Assembly (NCBI RefSeq): GCF_003987435.1
Contig: NZ_PIQG01000002.1
Span: 186,001-250,000 of the forward strand
Length of the DNA stretch: 64,000 nucleotides
From: Pseudidiomarina taiwanensis
GTDB lineage: Bacteria > Pseudomonadota > Gammaproteobacteria > Enterobacterales > Alteromonadaceae
Reading direction: 5' to 3'
This document shows positions 42,317 to 51,940 of the stretch, piece after piece. The notes under the pieces are model-generated. The model ran no database searches. It was given only the letters and a program-made list of their open reading frames with translations, and was not told the origin of the DNA. Both the position numbers and the translations under genes were made by a program. The stretch's first letter is position 1. The number at the start of each line of letters is the position of its first letter.

Positions 42317-44902
42317 ATGGCAGTCGTTAGTCAGATTTTGATACTAGCTGCAGGTAATTCGCAGCGATTTCGTGCAACCGCTCCAACAGCAATCGTACAA
42401 CAATTTCAACACAAAGCATTAGTTCCTATCTGGGATAGTCGCGGTAGCTTGATGCTGCTGCTGGACCACTTAGTAGAGCTTGGAGTTGAACCTAACCACA
42501 TTTACATCGCGACAGGCTGTGCTGCTCCTCTGCTTAGTGCGACCGTAACTCATCGTCATCCACAGCTCAAGTGTCTTGCGCCACACACAGATTTTACCAA
42601 GCGAAGCATGATGCAAACCTTACAGCACAGTTTCCGGCAATTGCCTCAGCGACCAACATGGGTACTCTTTGCGGATACCCTCTATAGCAGAGAGTTTTTA
42701 GACAAAACCGTTGCCCAACCATTAACTCGCAGCACAATTGCTTGCACTAAACTGCGCGACGACGAGCAAACGCCAACCGAGGTTACAGTAACAGTAGCAG
42801 CGAACAAAGTTCACGCGTTCGATTCAACCGAGGTGCCAACCCACACCATGGCTCACGCCGTATTCTGGCCAGCACCACAAACGATCCACGAGCTAATGTC
42901 GGCCCCGAGTCAACAGAAGCAATGGCAAGTTTTAGCGCGGCAGCAAGAGCCTGTGGAAGTGATTGAGGTTCCTGAGTTTGCAGCAACTGATATCGATACC
43001 TATGCCGACTTGCTCGCTTTGCGCCCACAAGTGAATGAGCAAGTACTCGATTATTTTGAGCATAATCTCAATAAAGATAAACGCAGCGATGCCAACGCCG
43101 ACCAAATGGACGGCTCTTACTACTTTAAACAATGTGAGTCAGAACAAGCCGCCCGTCACGAAGCCGCTGTACTTAGGTTGCTCCAAAAGCACTTGCCAAA
43201 CTACACCCCCGCTCTAGTTCGTTGTAAAGGGCGAGAATTAGTGGTTGAGGCCGTGCGTGGCATCCGTCTTTATGACTTGCTACGGCAATTGCAGCAACCC
43301 AAATATAGCGAGATTAAAGCCTGTCTTATGCAGCGTTGCAACGAACGCCTGCAGGCAATCCAAGCTGTTCTTGAACAGCACAAGAATACTCTCACCCAAG
43401 AGCCTTACCCATTTCAACAACAAGTAGGGCAACTGCTGGGAAGTATCTGTCAGTTATTAGATATCAAAGCACCCGCTACCCAAGAGCTCGCAAAACTTGA
43501 GCAGCAGTGGAACCAGCTTTGCTGTATTCCATTTCGGGATGCAACGCCCAAAAACATAATTCTTGCCGACCCCGAGTTGTGCTCGACGCTAAACCATCAA
43601 GAGCGCCAAAATAATCTGCAGCAACGACTCGACGGTTCCATCACCTATTGGCAGCAACTACCAATTATGGATATCGACTTCACCAGCACGAAACATCTAA
43701 GCAGTCGCGATGATGACCTGCTTAGCCTTCATAGCCATGCGGTACAATTTAAGTTTGCGCCAGGTCAACCGAACTTGGGCGAAGCCCATCAAATTCCCGA
43801 GCCCTTAACATTATTGGTGCGATATTTACGCTTTGGTGGGCGCAAGTTTATGTACAAGTTGTTAAACCCTAGCGGCTATCGACAACGCTTTCGTTACGAC
43901 GACCCACAGTTTTACTTCGAGGCTTTGGTCCGTTTCCTTGCCAATGACTTCGCTCAAGACTTCCCAAGCACCTTTCGTTGTTTGGTGGAAATTCGCAATA
44001 AAGCAGCGCTTTGGCAAGGAGTTATGCCAAATCTAAATGCGTTCGAATACAGCCAGGCACAACCCCGCTATTGGCAAGAGAGTCCGCTCGAGTTTACCCA
44101 GCTAGACACGTTATACAAATTAATCGTCAGACGCCCCTATCGGCGCAGTGCTGTGGCAAAAGACCTAAGCGATGATATTTATCGTAAACTGGCTGCGGCT
44201 ATCGCCACTCAAGAGCCGATTAAATTTAGCGTACCGTTTGGCGGCTATAAACATCCCGACGCGCCTGCTAGTCCAAAACCTAATTTAGCAGAGACATTTT
44301 GGCTTGAATACCTACGTGAATATGCCGCACCATTGGCAGAGCTCCACACCGCAGGAGTTGAATTTACGCTAACCTATACCAGTGGTGTAATCGAAAACAT
44401 TAATGGCATTTCGCAAGCGGACCAACAAGCTTATCTTGAAGAACTTGAGGCGCTCTGTGACCAATTAAGTTGCGACAAGATCCGCATTGGTTTGTTTGAT
44501 ATCGCGCAATTAATTGGCGGCACTGAACAGGCACGCAAGCAGATGTTCAAAACCTATGAAACGTTTATACAGACTGGACGGGTGGCAAATGATGAGGCGC
44601 TTAAAAGTGCACAGAGAAATCTACAGTCGTCACGACCTGCAGAGCACGCTGCGCTATTGTGTGAAGCGATGGAGAGCTTGCCGGCGCGCCGTAACTTTAA
44701 TAAATACTCAGAGCATATACAGATAAGCAATAAAAAAGACGCGCTATGCCTGCATTTGGGCTCGTGCCAGACTTCGGTGGTACAGCCTTGGGTTGGGGTA
44801 GGGGTTTATGATGAAAAGGGGCGCCGCCGTATTTTATCGGTGCGACAATGGCGGGAGAGTCAGCTCTCTGGTATACCAAATTCTACGTGCATACCTAAGT
44901 GA
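42317..44902 (+). CDS. Three-domain fusion: LicC-like nucleotidyltransferase, LicA/APH-like kinase, DIT1/PvcA-like C-terminus
   Basis: The 861-residue product divides into three parts. Residues 1-235 look like a nucleotidyltransferase: ILILAAGNSQRFRA, KALVPIWD and VLFADTLYS at the metal-binding position. Residues 255-480 look like a choline-kinase/APH fold: Lys271 in YYFKQ, Glu282, a Brenner-type motif FRDATPKNII with Asp408 and Asn413, and MDIDF with Asp452/Asp454. Residues about 600-861 resemble isonitrile synthases: PIKFSVPFGGYKHP, AETFWLEYLREYAAPLAELH, ISQADQQAYLEELEAL and a late PWVGVGVYDEKGR. The first two domains would mimic LicC-LicA, activating a small alcohol as CDP derivative, and a LicD-type gene lies tail to tail. 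The third assignment rests on pattern memory and is the least certain. Confidence 0.7.
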   Translation: MAVVSQILILAAGNSQRFRATAPTAIVQQFQHKALVPIWDSRGSLMLLLDHLVELGVEPNHIYIATGCAAPLLSATVTHRHPQLKCLAPHTDFTKRSMMQTLQHSFRQLPQRPTWVLFADTLYSREFLDKTVAQPLTRSTIACTKLRDDEQTPTEVTVTVAANKVHAFDSTEVPTHTMAHAVFWPAPQTIHELMSAPSQQKQWQVLARQQEPVEVIEVPEFAATDIDTYADLLALRPQVNEQVLDYFEHNLNKDKRSDANADQMDGSYYFKQCESEQAARHEAAVLRLLQKHLPNYTPALVRCKGRELVVEAVRGIRLYDLLRQLQQPKYSEIKACLMQRCNERLQAIQAVLEQHKNTLTQEPYPFQQQVGQLLGSICQLLDIKAPATQELAKLEQQWNQLCCIPFRDATPKNIILADPELCSTLNHQERQNNLQQRLDGSITYWQQLPIMDIDFTSTKHLSSRDDDLLSLHSHAVQFKFAPGQPNLGEAHQIPEPLTLLVRYLRFGGRKFMYKLLNPSGYRQRFRYDDPQFYFEALVRFLANDFAQDFPSTFRCLVEIRNKAALWQGVMPNLNAFEYSQAQPRYWQESPLEFTQLDTLYKLIVRRPYRRSAVAKDLSDDIYRKLAAAIATQEPIKFSVPFGGYKHPDAPASPKPNLAETFWLEYLREYAAPLAELHTAGVEFTLTYTSGVIENINGISQADQQAYLEELEALCDQLSCDKIRIGLFDIAQLIGGTEQARKQMFKTYETFIQTGRVANDEALKSAQRNLQSSRPAEHAALLCEAMESLPARRNFNKYSEHIQISNKKDALCLHLGSCQTSVVQPWVGVGVYDEKGRRRILSVRQWRESQLSGIPNSTCIPK

Positions 44903-45729
44903 CGCTCGGCTGGTGGTGGCGGTTGCATGTAGTCACCATAAAGGTTACTCAACACCTGATGGTAATTGTGTGGTACAGGGAAATCGAAATCATAAAGATC
45001 GGCTGTAACAGTGTCAGTAATCGAGTTCAGCGGTCGAATCCGAGGTAAACGTTGTTTAGCGGCTCGAGGCATGGATACCAAACAAGCAACATAACCGGTT
45101 GGTTTTTTCTTGCGTGAATAGAAAGTGACTAGCCGATAATAAAGCTTCATGAAGGTACTTTTAGGAACCACTCGGAGAATATGATAAGCAAGCCAAGCAA
45201 TTGATTGTTGCCAGAGTGGACGTCTATTTTTAAATAAACGCTTTTGCGCTCCAACAAGACGCAACAGTACAAGTAGTTTGAAGTTGGCGCAAAGCCACAT
45301 ATGGAACCTGCCAAGCAAACTATTCGGTTGCACCGCATCAAATGGGAAAACATCCACTGCAATCCCCTCATGAGTCGTCGGGTTTGGCAGTTGCTCTGGC
45401 ACATTCTCTGAAATCCGCCGAGTGCCGCGCAGACGCAGCTTGGTCACCAATGAAAAATAACTCTCTTCACTTAGCCAGTGTTGTAGAAAGTATCGCTTGG
45501 GTAAGCTCTGCTCAGCCACTCGCATAAAACGATCAAAGTCTGCCCGCGGTAAACAAATATCAGCATCTTTATCCCATCCAATTAATTGCTGCTCACGAAT
45601 CGCACCAAGCAAGGTGCCAGCTGCCAACTGATAATTCAGCTTATGACTTCGGCATAAGGTATCAAGATCGACCAACATCTCTAGTAAAGCAGCGTGTAAA
45701 GCAGGGTTTTGAGACGTGGATTTAGGCAT
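44860..45729 (-). CDS. LicD family phosphotransferase
   Basis: The 289-residue product has the LicD core QLAAGTLLGAIREQQLIGWD, then DKDADICLPRADFDRFM with the metal-binding acidic cluster. LicD proteins transfer phosphocholine or similar phospho-alcohols from CDP donors to glycans. The 3' end overlaps the convergent fusion gene by 43 bp. Beside a LicC/LicA-like fusion it completes an activation-and-transfer set. The donor may be something other than choline. Confidence 0.88.
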   Translation of the reverse strand: MPKSTSQNPALHAALLEMLVDLDTLCRSHKLNYQLAAGTLLGAIREQQLIGWDKDADICLPRADFDRFMRVAEQSLPKRYFLQHWLSEESYFSLVTKLRLRGTRRISENVPEQLPNPTTHEGIAVDVFPFDAVQPNSLLGRFHMWLCANFKLLVLLRLVGAQKRLFKNRRPLWQQSIAWLAYHILRVVPKSTFMKLYYRLVTFYSRKKKPTGYVACLVSMPRAAKQRLPRIRPLNSITDTVTADLYDFDFPVPHNYHQVLSNLYGDYMQPPPPAERHLGMHVEFGIPES

Positions 45730-45927
45730 TGTGACTTTCCCCTGACTTATATCGTTCTTCCGATGTTTTTTATATTATGCGGCAGGAGCGTTGCTATGGC
45801 TACTGCGGATTGGGGCATGATGTAGAGAGGAGGTATAAGGAGCGATCTACCGCCGCTCAGTGACATCCATGGTATCAGGATTCGGGATCAGCCCGATAAA
45901 GCGGGCGAGGCTGAGTAGCGTCACCAC

Positions 45928-47832
45928 CTAGCTACTCCGCGCCCCATTCTTCCACAACAAATCATTCACCTCGCTCTCGGTTGGGGCATAGCCGCAAGGT
46001 GCGCTTAATAACAGCTCACGCAACCTTTCGATGCGGAAGTTTTGGCAAGCATCGTCGAGTTCTTCGAGAAGCTTGGCGGTCTCGTCCCAGGGCAGGAAGT
46101 CTTCGATGGCGCGGCAGATGCGTTCGTGGTCGCAATCGACTACGTTGTCGCCAATCAATAGCTCTTCGTAGAGTTTTTCACCTGGGCGCAGACCGCTGTA
46201 TGATATTTCGATATCGCCGTGGGGGTTATTCTCGTCACGTACTTCTAGGCCCGATAAATGAATCATTTTCTTAGCAAGGTCGATAATTTTCACCGGCTCG
46301 CCCATATCAAGCACAAACACGTCACCGGATGAACCCATGGTGCCGGCTTGAATCACCAACTGCGCGGCCTCAGGAATAGTCATAAAATAACGGGTAATCT
46401 CTGGGTGGGTGACAGTGACCGGACCGCCCGCTTCAATTTGCTGCTTGAATAACGGTACCACTGAGCCTGACGAGCCAAGCACGTTACCAAAACGAACCAT
46501 ACAAAAACGTGTAGACGGCGAACGCTCAGCCAGTGATTGCAACACCAGTTCAGATAAGCGCTTGGTCGTACCCATCACATTGGTGGGGCGCACGGCTTTA
46601 TCGGTTGAAATGAGTACAAACTGCTCAACTCCTGCTTTGACTGCCGCTTCTGCGGTATGCCAGGTGCCAAAGACGTTGTTGCGTACCCCTTCGACCATAT
46701 TAAATTCAACCAGCGGCACATGTTTGTAGGCCGCCGCGTGATAGACAGTTTGTACTTTAAAGGTTTGCATCACCGCTTCGATACGGTTGCGGCGCTGCAC
46801 AGTGCCAATAATCGGATGGATGTCGCACTCGATGCCATGACGTTTGGCTAAACGGCGCAACTCGTTATCGATGCTATATAAACCAAACTCACTGAGTTCG
46901 TACAACACCAAGGTTTTTGGTTTTTGCTGGATAATCTGGCGACACAACTCGGAGCCAATCGAACCACCAGCCCCGGTCACCAACACCACTTTACCTTGAA
47001 TATGCTGGGCCATCAGTTTTGGATTGGGGGCAACCGGGTCGCGCCCGAGTAAATCCTCGATTTGCACATCTTGCAATGCATCGATGGCGACATCGCCTTC
47101 AACCATATCGGCCATGCCAGGCACGGTTTGCACTTTGACATTCAGCGGTTCAAGGCTTTCTAGAATTTGTTTACGCACAGCGCGTGATGCCGATGGCAGC
47201 GCTAACAGAATACGTTCGACGTGTTTGTTTTCGATCGCATCCGCAACTTGCTCTGGTGAAATAACAGGAATACCTAGAATGGTTGAGCTTTGCAGGGTTG
47301 CATCATCGTCCACAAAGACCACCGGCTGATATTGCTCGCCATTGATTAACGCTTGTGCGAGTTGTCGCCCTGCAGAGCCGGCGCCATAAATCATCACCCG
47401 GACTTTCTGACGGCTAACCATACGTTGATACATTTCCCGCATGGCTAAGCGGCTACCGCCAATGATAAGCAAGGCGAATAAGCCGTAGTTGACGATGCCA
47501 CTAAGTGGCATATCGACTGAGAACAGACGCGTTAATGCCCATAGCCAAAGCGTCGAGACAAATACACCCAACACCACCAAAGCCAAAGCACGCACACTTA
47601 CATATCGCACCACTGCGCGATAAAGGCCGAGTTTCACGAAAACAGCAGTCGAGCCGATCACTAATAGCCCGAAAATAAGCAGGAAGATTCCCGGGTGTAT
47701 CGGCATCACCGCGCCATTACTTAGTAAGTATGCACTGACCAAAGCAACGAGCATGGCGCCTGCATCGGCAAAAAGACTCACAAAACGCTTCGCCGTGCGC
47801 GGCAACTGTAAGATTTTAAGTAATGCGTTCAC
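45928..47832 (-). CDS. Membrane-bound nucleotide-sugar 4,6-dehydratase (WbpM/CapD-like)
   Basis: The 634-residue product has four N-terminal membrane helices, a CoA-binding-like middle (VMIYGAGSAGRQLAQAL) and a C-terminal SDR domain with VTGAGGSIGSELCRQI, YHAAAYKHVPLVE and LISTDKAVRPTNVMG. This is the WbpM/FlaA1 long form, which forms UDP-2-acetamido-2,6-dideoxy-4-keto sugars, the entry to QuiNAc or bacillosamine. It is the last gene of the cluster, following a terminator at 47922-47950, so it likely has its own promoter. Confidence 0.93.
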   Translation of the reverse strand: MNALLKILQLPRTAKRFVSLFADAGAMLVALVSAYLLSNGAVMPIHPGIFLLIFGLLVIGSTAVFVKLGLYRAVVRYVSVRALALVVLGVFVSTLWLWALTRLFSVDMPLSGIVNYGLFALLIIGGSRLAMREMYQRMVSRQKVRVMIYGAGSAGRQLAQALINGEQYQPVVFVDDDATLQSSTILGIPVISPEQVADAIENKHVERILLALPSASRAVRKQILESLEPLNVKVQTVPGMADMVEGDVAIDALQDVQIEDLLGRDPVAPNPKLMAQHIQGKVVLVTGAGGSIGSELCRQIIQQKPKTLVLYELSEFGLYSIDNELRRLAKRHGIECDIHPIIGTVQRRNRIEAVMQTFKVQTVYHAAAYKHVPLVEFNMVEGVRNNVFGTWHTAEAAVKAGVEQFVLISTDKAVRPTNVMGTTKRLSELVLQSLAERSPSTRFCMVRFGNVLGSSGSVVPLFKQQIEAGGPVTVTHPEITRYFMTIPEAAQLVIQAGTMGSSGDVFVLDMGEPVKIIDLAKKMIHLSGLEVRDENNPHGDIEISYSGLRPGEKLYEELLIGDNVVDCDHERICRAIEDFLPWDETAKLLEELDDACQNFRIERLRELLLSAPCGYAPTESEVNDLLWKNGARSS

Positions 47833-47921
47833 TGATTGCTTCCGTGTGAGTTAGTCCGTGGGTCTGTTGTATTGATTCTCTGCAAGCATTGTAGCCTTGT
47901 TAAAACAGTGTAACAAGTGTG

Positions 47922-47950
47922 AAAAGGGCGCCGAATGGCGCCCTTTTTAA
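47922..47950 (-). terminator. Intrinsic terminator after the sugar transferase gene
   Basis: AGGGCGCC-GAAT-GGCGCCCT forms a stem with T/A runs on both sides, so it could work in either direction. It separates the main cluster from the WbpM-like gene. Confidence 0.8.
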
Positions 47951-47972
47951 CCGATCACAAAAGTCGAGACGT

Positions 47973-48545
47973 TTATTTGCTAACACGATCACCTTGCCCC
48001 GCTCCAAATACAGTCATAAAAATATATTTAAAATAGGCTTTAACCGTTAAATTCCTCACCATTTTCGCATCAGTTTCAGCCAGTAAAACAGGAATAGACA
48101 TATCAATTTCACTCACTTGCGCCAGCCCGGTAATACCCGGACGAGCCTCTAGCACACCACGCGAGCGGCGCTCTTCAATAAGCTCTTCTTGATTGAACAG
48201 ACATGGACGCGGGCCTACTAAACTCATTTCACCTTTCAAAACGTTCCACAGCTGAGGTAATTCATCAAGTTTAGTACGTCGTAAAAAATGGCCAAACTTA
48301 GTAATGGATGCCGAACTAGCTAAGTGCGAAGCGACCGATGCGGTATCGACGCGCATGGTCCGAAATTTCACCAAAGTAAACGGACGCCCATGACGCCCCA
48401 CCCTCTCTTGACGAAATAAGGGTGACCCGGTGTCAAATAAACCGATGACAAACAAAATAACTAGTATGGGAAAGCCTACAATTAATCCTAGTAGCGAAAA
48501 AAAGAAATCAAACAAGCGAATCACGAACCATCTCCTTGAGTACAT
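47973..48545 (-). CDS. Initiating phosphoglycosyl transferase (PglC/WbpL-position, small WbaP type)
   Basis: The 190-residue product is a monotopic PGT. It has one re-entrant N-terminal helix (FDFFFSLLGLIVGFPILVIL), then PLFRQERVGRHGRPFTLVKFRTM, and KLDELPQLWNVLKGEMSLVGPRP with the catalytic Asp-Glu. It moves a phospho-sugar to undecaprenyl phosphate to start the repeat unit. It overlaps the upstream epimerase gene by 38 bp. Confidence 0.93.
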   Translation of the reverse strand: MYSRRWFVIRLFDFFFSLLGLIVGFPILVILFVIGLFDTGSPLFRQERVGRHGRPFTLVKFRTMRVDTASVASHLASSASITKFGHFLRRTKLDELPQLWNVLKGEMSLVGPRPCLFNQEELIEERRSRGVLEARPGITGLAQVSEIDMSIPVLLAETDAKMVRNLTVKAYFKYIFMTVFGAGQGDRVSK

Positions 48546-49473
48546 CTTCCAGCTTGACGCGTGGCGTCCAGCCTAAAACCTGTTGGGTATGTTTTATATC
48601 CACCTGTAGCGAACCTAAAAGACGCTCAGCGATTGCTCTTTTGCCCAATACTCGCGCAGCGAAGGAAAGTAACCCTGGTGGGCATGGAAGTAATCGAGGC
48701 TTCTTGCCGTATGCACGGGTCATTGCCGACAACAATTCAGGAGTGGATACATCGGCGTCATCACTGACCATAAATGTCTGATTACCTGCATTTGGGTGGC
48801 TAACACAGGTGACGATTAAATCGACCAGATTATCCAAAGCAACCATACTGCGCTTATTCCGAACCGATGCCAGTGGCAAGGGTAAATTGCGTTGCGCAAG
48901 ACGCATCATTGCAGCAAAGTTTGCTTTGACTCCCGGACCATACACCAACGGCGGTCGAATGATAGTGACCTCCATGCCGGTGCGAGCAGCAATTTCGCGT
49001 AGCCCTTCTTCGGTTAATGCTTTTGAGGTTAAATCATAATCTATTGGATTAATTTTGCAGCCATCACGGTACTTGATGATTAACTTGTTTTCACGATGGT
49101 TGATATTGGCGCTGCTAATATACACAAATCTCTTTGCCCCATGCGCAGCTAAACGCTCTGCCAAAGTTAGCGTCCCATTGGTATTAACCCTTATGAACAT
49201 TGATAGAGGGAAGCGTTTCTCTGATGGCGTCTTATGTGCCATTCCTGCGCAATGCACAAACACATCAAGCTCTGGAACCGAAAAACTTAAACAAGTAACT
49301 CTCTCTAGGTCTAAAAAGTGATGCGATGAGTTCGGACTAGGACTCGAATATCGCGTAAATGGCGTAAGTTTTAACCCCTTTTTTTGGAGGCGCTTATAAA
49401 TTTCATTGCCAATAAACCCTGTTACCCCCGAAACTCCAACTTTCAAATCAAACACTTCCAATCTATTAACCAA
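48508..49473 (-). CDS. NAD-dependent nucleotide-sugar epimerase/reductase (SDR)
   Basis: The 321-residue product has VSGVTGFIGNEIYKRL (NAD loop), FVHCAGMAHKT, VYISSANIN and a YDLTSKALTEE Tyr-x3-Lys pair, so the SDR catalytic residues are present. WbpV and RmlD-like reductases of 4-keto sugars are the closest functional group by context. It may act on the WbpM product. Overlap with the sugar transferase suggests coupling. Confidence 0.85.
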   Translation of the reverse strand: MVNRLEVFDLKVGVSGVTGFIGNEIYKRLQKKGLKLTPFTRYSSPSPNSSHHFLDLERVTCLSFSVPELDVFVHCAGMAHKTPSEKRFPLSMFIRVNTNGTLTLAERLAAHGAKRFVYISSANINHRENKLIIKYRDGCKINPIDYDLTSKALTEEGLREIAARTGMEVTIIRPPLVYGPGVKANFAAMMRLAQRNLPLPLASVRNKRSMVALDNLVDLIVTCVSHPNAGNQTFMVSDDADVSTPELLSAMTRAYGKKPRLLPCPPGLLSFAARVLGKRAIAERLLGSLQVDIKHTQQVLGWTPRVKLEDVLKEMVRDSLV

Positions 49474-49536
49474 CGAAATTAAACTTTAATCACTAATTGA
49501 CGAAAATTAGACTATTAGTTTTTACGCTACAATGCG

Positions 49537-50676
49537 CTATTGCATTATCGTCGAAATGATTTTTTCATTAATCAGCTTCACGTCGAATTTACGTATCGCC
49601 ATTTGTCTGCTCTCGGCACCCATTTTATCTATTAGTGTTGGTTCTTCTACAAAGTTCATCATCGCATTAACCAGTTCCGCTACATCTTTGGTCGGAATAA
49701 GATATCCATTAGCTCCCACCTCCACCGTCTCTCGGCATCCTGGCGCATCGGTAGTAATAATAGGCATACTCATTGACATTGCTTCCAAAGCTGATTTTGG
49801 TGTACCTTCCCTGTAGGAAGGTAAAACAAAAACATTGCATTGCTCATAGACCTGTTTCATATCATTGCGGTGGCCTAAAAACTTAATCGTATTAACTTTC
49901 TCGTAGCATTCCAATCGACTTTTCTCTACGTTAGCGGGATTATCATCTGCTCCTCCCACGACCCAAAACTCAATCAGCTCTCTACTCTTACTAATTTGAA
50001 CCGCTGCTTCTAGATACTCAAGAATGCCTTTAGTCCTCAATAAACGTCCTACAAACAAAAACCGAATAGGCGGCACACAATTTTTTTTACGGCCAGTTTT
50101 AAACTTTTGTGTGCAAACGCCAGAGCCATTGATCAATACAGCCTTAGATTGTGATAACAACTTATTCTCGCTAAAAAACTGTAAATCGTCTCGATTTTGA
50201 AAAAAAACCTTCTCATTCCTAATTAATGCAAGCCTGTATAAAGACTTAAAAAAATTCCCCTTAAGACTCCAAATTTCAGTTACGCCAGCGAGTGCATGAC
50301 CTAAACCTGTAATATTCGAGAATACCTTTGTCTTTCGCGAAAATAGCGCAGCTATTGAGCCATAAAGATTTGCTTTGATGGTAAAGTTCAAAATAGCATA
50401 GGGCTTAAGCTTCCTAACCGTATTTGAAATGGACATGATACAACGAAGCTCTCCAAACAATGAATCCGACGTACGCTCTATCTTCAACGGTATATGCATG
50501 ACACCCATTTTTTTGAAGCTCGCCAAAGAATTTGTTTCAGAAATAAGGCTACATTCTGATGGACAAAGCACCGTGACTCTGTGGCCCAAAGAAATTAACT
50601 CCTCTATGAGTTCCGTACGAAAGTTTATTACCGTAAAGGGTGAGTTTGCTAAAATTAATATGTCATAACTATTCAT
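49537..50676 (-). CDS. Glycosyltransferase family 4 (PglA-like)
   Basis: The 379-residue product has VFSNITGLGHALAG in the acceptor domain and the GT-B donor site RFLFVGRLLRTKGILEYL ... VFVLPSYREGTPKSALEAMSM. The NITGLG motif is frequent in transferases adding the second sugar to bacillosamine- or FucNAc-type starters. Its coding sequence overlaps the polymerase gene by 8 bp. Confidence 0.9.
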   Translation of the reverse strand: MNSYDILILANSPFTVINFRTELIEELISLGHRVTVLCPSECSLISETNSLASFKKMGVMHIPLKIERTSDSLFGELRCIMSISNTVRKLKPYAILNFTIKANLYGSIAALFSRKTKVFSNITGLGHALAGVTEIWSLKGNFFKSLYRLALIRNEKVFFQNRDDLQFFSENKLLSQSKAVLINGSGVCTQKFKTGRKKNCVPPIRFLFVGRLLRTKGILEYLEAAVQISKSRELIEFWVVGGADDNPANVEKSRLECYEKVNTIKFLGHRNDMKQVYEQCNVFVLPSYREGTPKSALEAMSMSMPIITTDAPGCRETVEVGANGYLIPTKDVAELVNAMMNFVEEPTLIDKMGAESRQMAIRKFDVKLINEKIISTIMQ

Positions 50677-51925
50677 TATTTAAAGTTTTGGTATCCAGTA
50701 TGTATAAAACAACGAAAAAGGTAGTAAACCCAATGAGATAGCTCAAATTATTGTTAATTGATACTATTATAAAAGGTACCAAAACCGATAAGGCCTCAAA
50801 CTTCTGCCCTCTTCTTAACCGAGAGATCAGCGGTAAAAATATGCAGTAGATAAACAAACCACCGAGCCACCCCAGAATACTCAATGTATCAAAGATAAAA
50901 GAGTGGTGAGTAATTATTTGATAGAACCTGTCGCTCTCCTGACTAAAAATCAAACCGAATGGGAAGTAGCTAAAGGAATTAACAACGCCCTGAAGAAGGA
51001 CCCCCTCTCTCGTTGTGATGGCACTAAGATCATTCCCATAAGCAAGGTATTCAATGAGAATCGTCAGTCGCTCGCCTGTTAAACTACTTCCAAAAATCGT
51101 TTCAATAACACCCAGTATCTCCGGTGCCCAAAGTGTTATTCCAGAAAAAGTAGTTATACCAACCACTGAACTAAAAAATAACAACGGTATATAAATTGAT
51201 TTTAACTTAGATGTTTGTACGTGCTTAAAGGCAATAATGATTACACCAACAATCATCATTACAAGAGCGGTGAAGTAGTTAGACTTTAAAATAACAGCAG
51301 TCATTAAGGTAAGAAGCGTTATGCAGAGAAGACCCTTAAACGGCTTTCTGATAAATCCCACTTCTAGAGTTCGACTGATTAAGAGAGGCACAACAATGAC
51401 TAGGGAATATATGAAATCATACCCGCCAATCCCCTGACTCAATATGTCCAAAGTCCTTTCGCCGGAAGACTTGATTGCGCGACTGATAAATGCATTCCTT
51501 TCCAACGCTATCAACGTTTCTATTGATGTTAATAAAACAAAAGGAATAATGAGTAAAAGAATATACTTTGTAATGTGTTGTCTAGAAGTGCTTTTATTGA
51601 AATCGTAAAAGAGAAAGAACATTAAGATTGAGGAAAGCGATATAAAACGTCGCATTAAAACAATGTTTTGTGCAAGGAAGGGTACTAATATGATTAGTGC
51701 TATAACTATAAAAACCACCAGTCGAAACTTGGTCGGAAATAAGAAGTAGGCAGGTCGTGTCGAGAAGGTGATCAGTACCCAGGCTGACGCAAAGAGGACA
51801 TACCAAATAACGTAGTTTCCGATCATGGAAATAAGCTTAGGGTAAATAAGTGGCAAAACAGCAAAAAAAACAATAACTATCAACAGGATATCAAACACAG
51901 TGAGCCGAGCAATTTTAAGTCTCAT
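50669..51925 (-). CDS. wzy: O-antigen polymerase-like membrane protein (Wzy)
   Basis: The 418-residue product is very hydrophobic with about 11 spans and a central loop (FGSSLTGERLTILIEYL) similar to the RxxY/SGR-type loops of Wzy. Sequence is very divergent, as normal for Wzy, so the call rests on topology and location between glycosyltransferase genes. The region is AT-rich relative to flanking chromosome. Confidence 0.75.
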   Translation of the reverse strand: MRLKIARLTVFDILLIVIVFFAVLPLIYPKLISMIGNYVIWYVLFASAWVLITFSTRPAYFLFPTKFRLVVFIVIALIILVPFLAQNIVLMRRFISLSSILMFFLFYDFNKSTSRQHITKYILLLIIPFVLLTSIETLIALERNAFISRAIKSSGERTLDILSQGIGGYDFIYSLVIVVPLLISRTLEVGFIRKPFKGLLCITLLTLMTAVILKSNYFTALVMMIVGVIIIAFKHVQTSKLKSIYIPLLFFSSVVGITTFSGITLWAPEILGVIETIFGSSLTGERLTILIEYLAYGNDLSAITTREGVLLQGVVNSFSYFPFGLIFSQESDRFYQIITHHSFIFDTLSILGWLGGLFIYCIFLPLISRLRRGQKFEALSVLVPFIIVSINNNLSYLIGFTTFFVVLYILDTKTLNNE

Positions 51926-51940
51926 TTTTAATTTAACATC

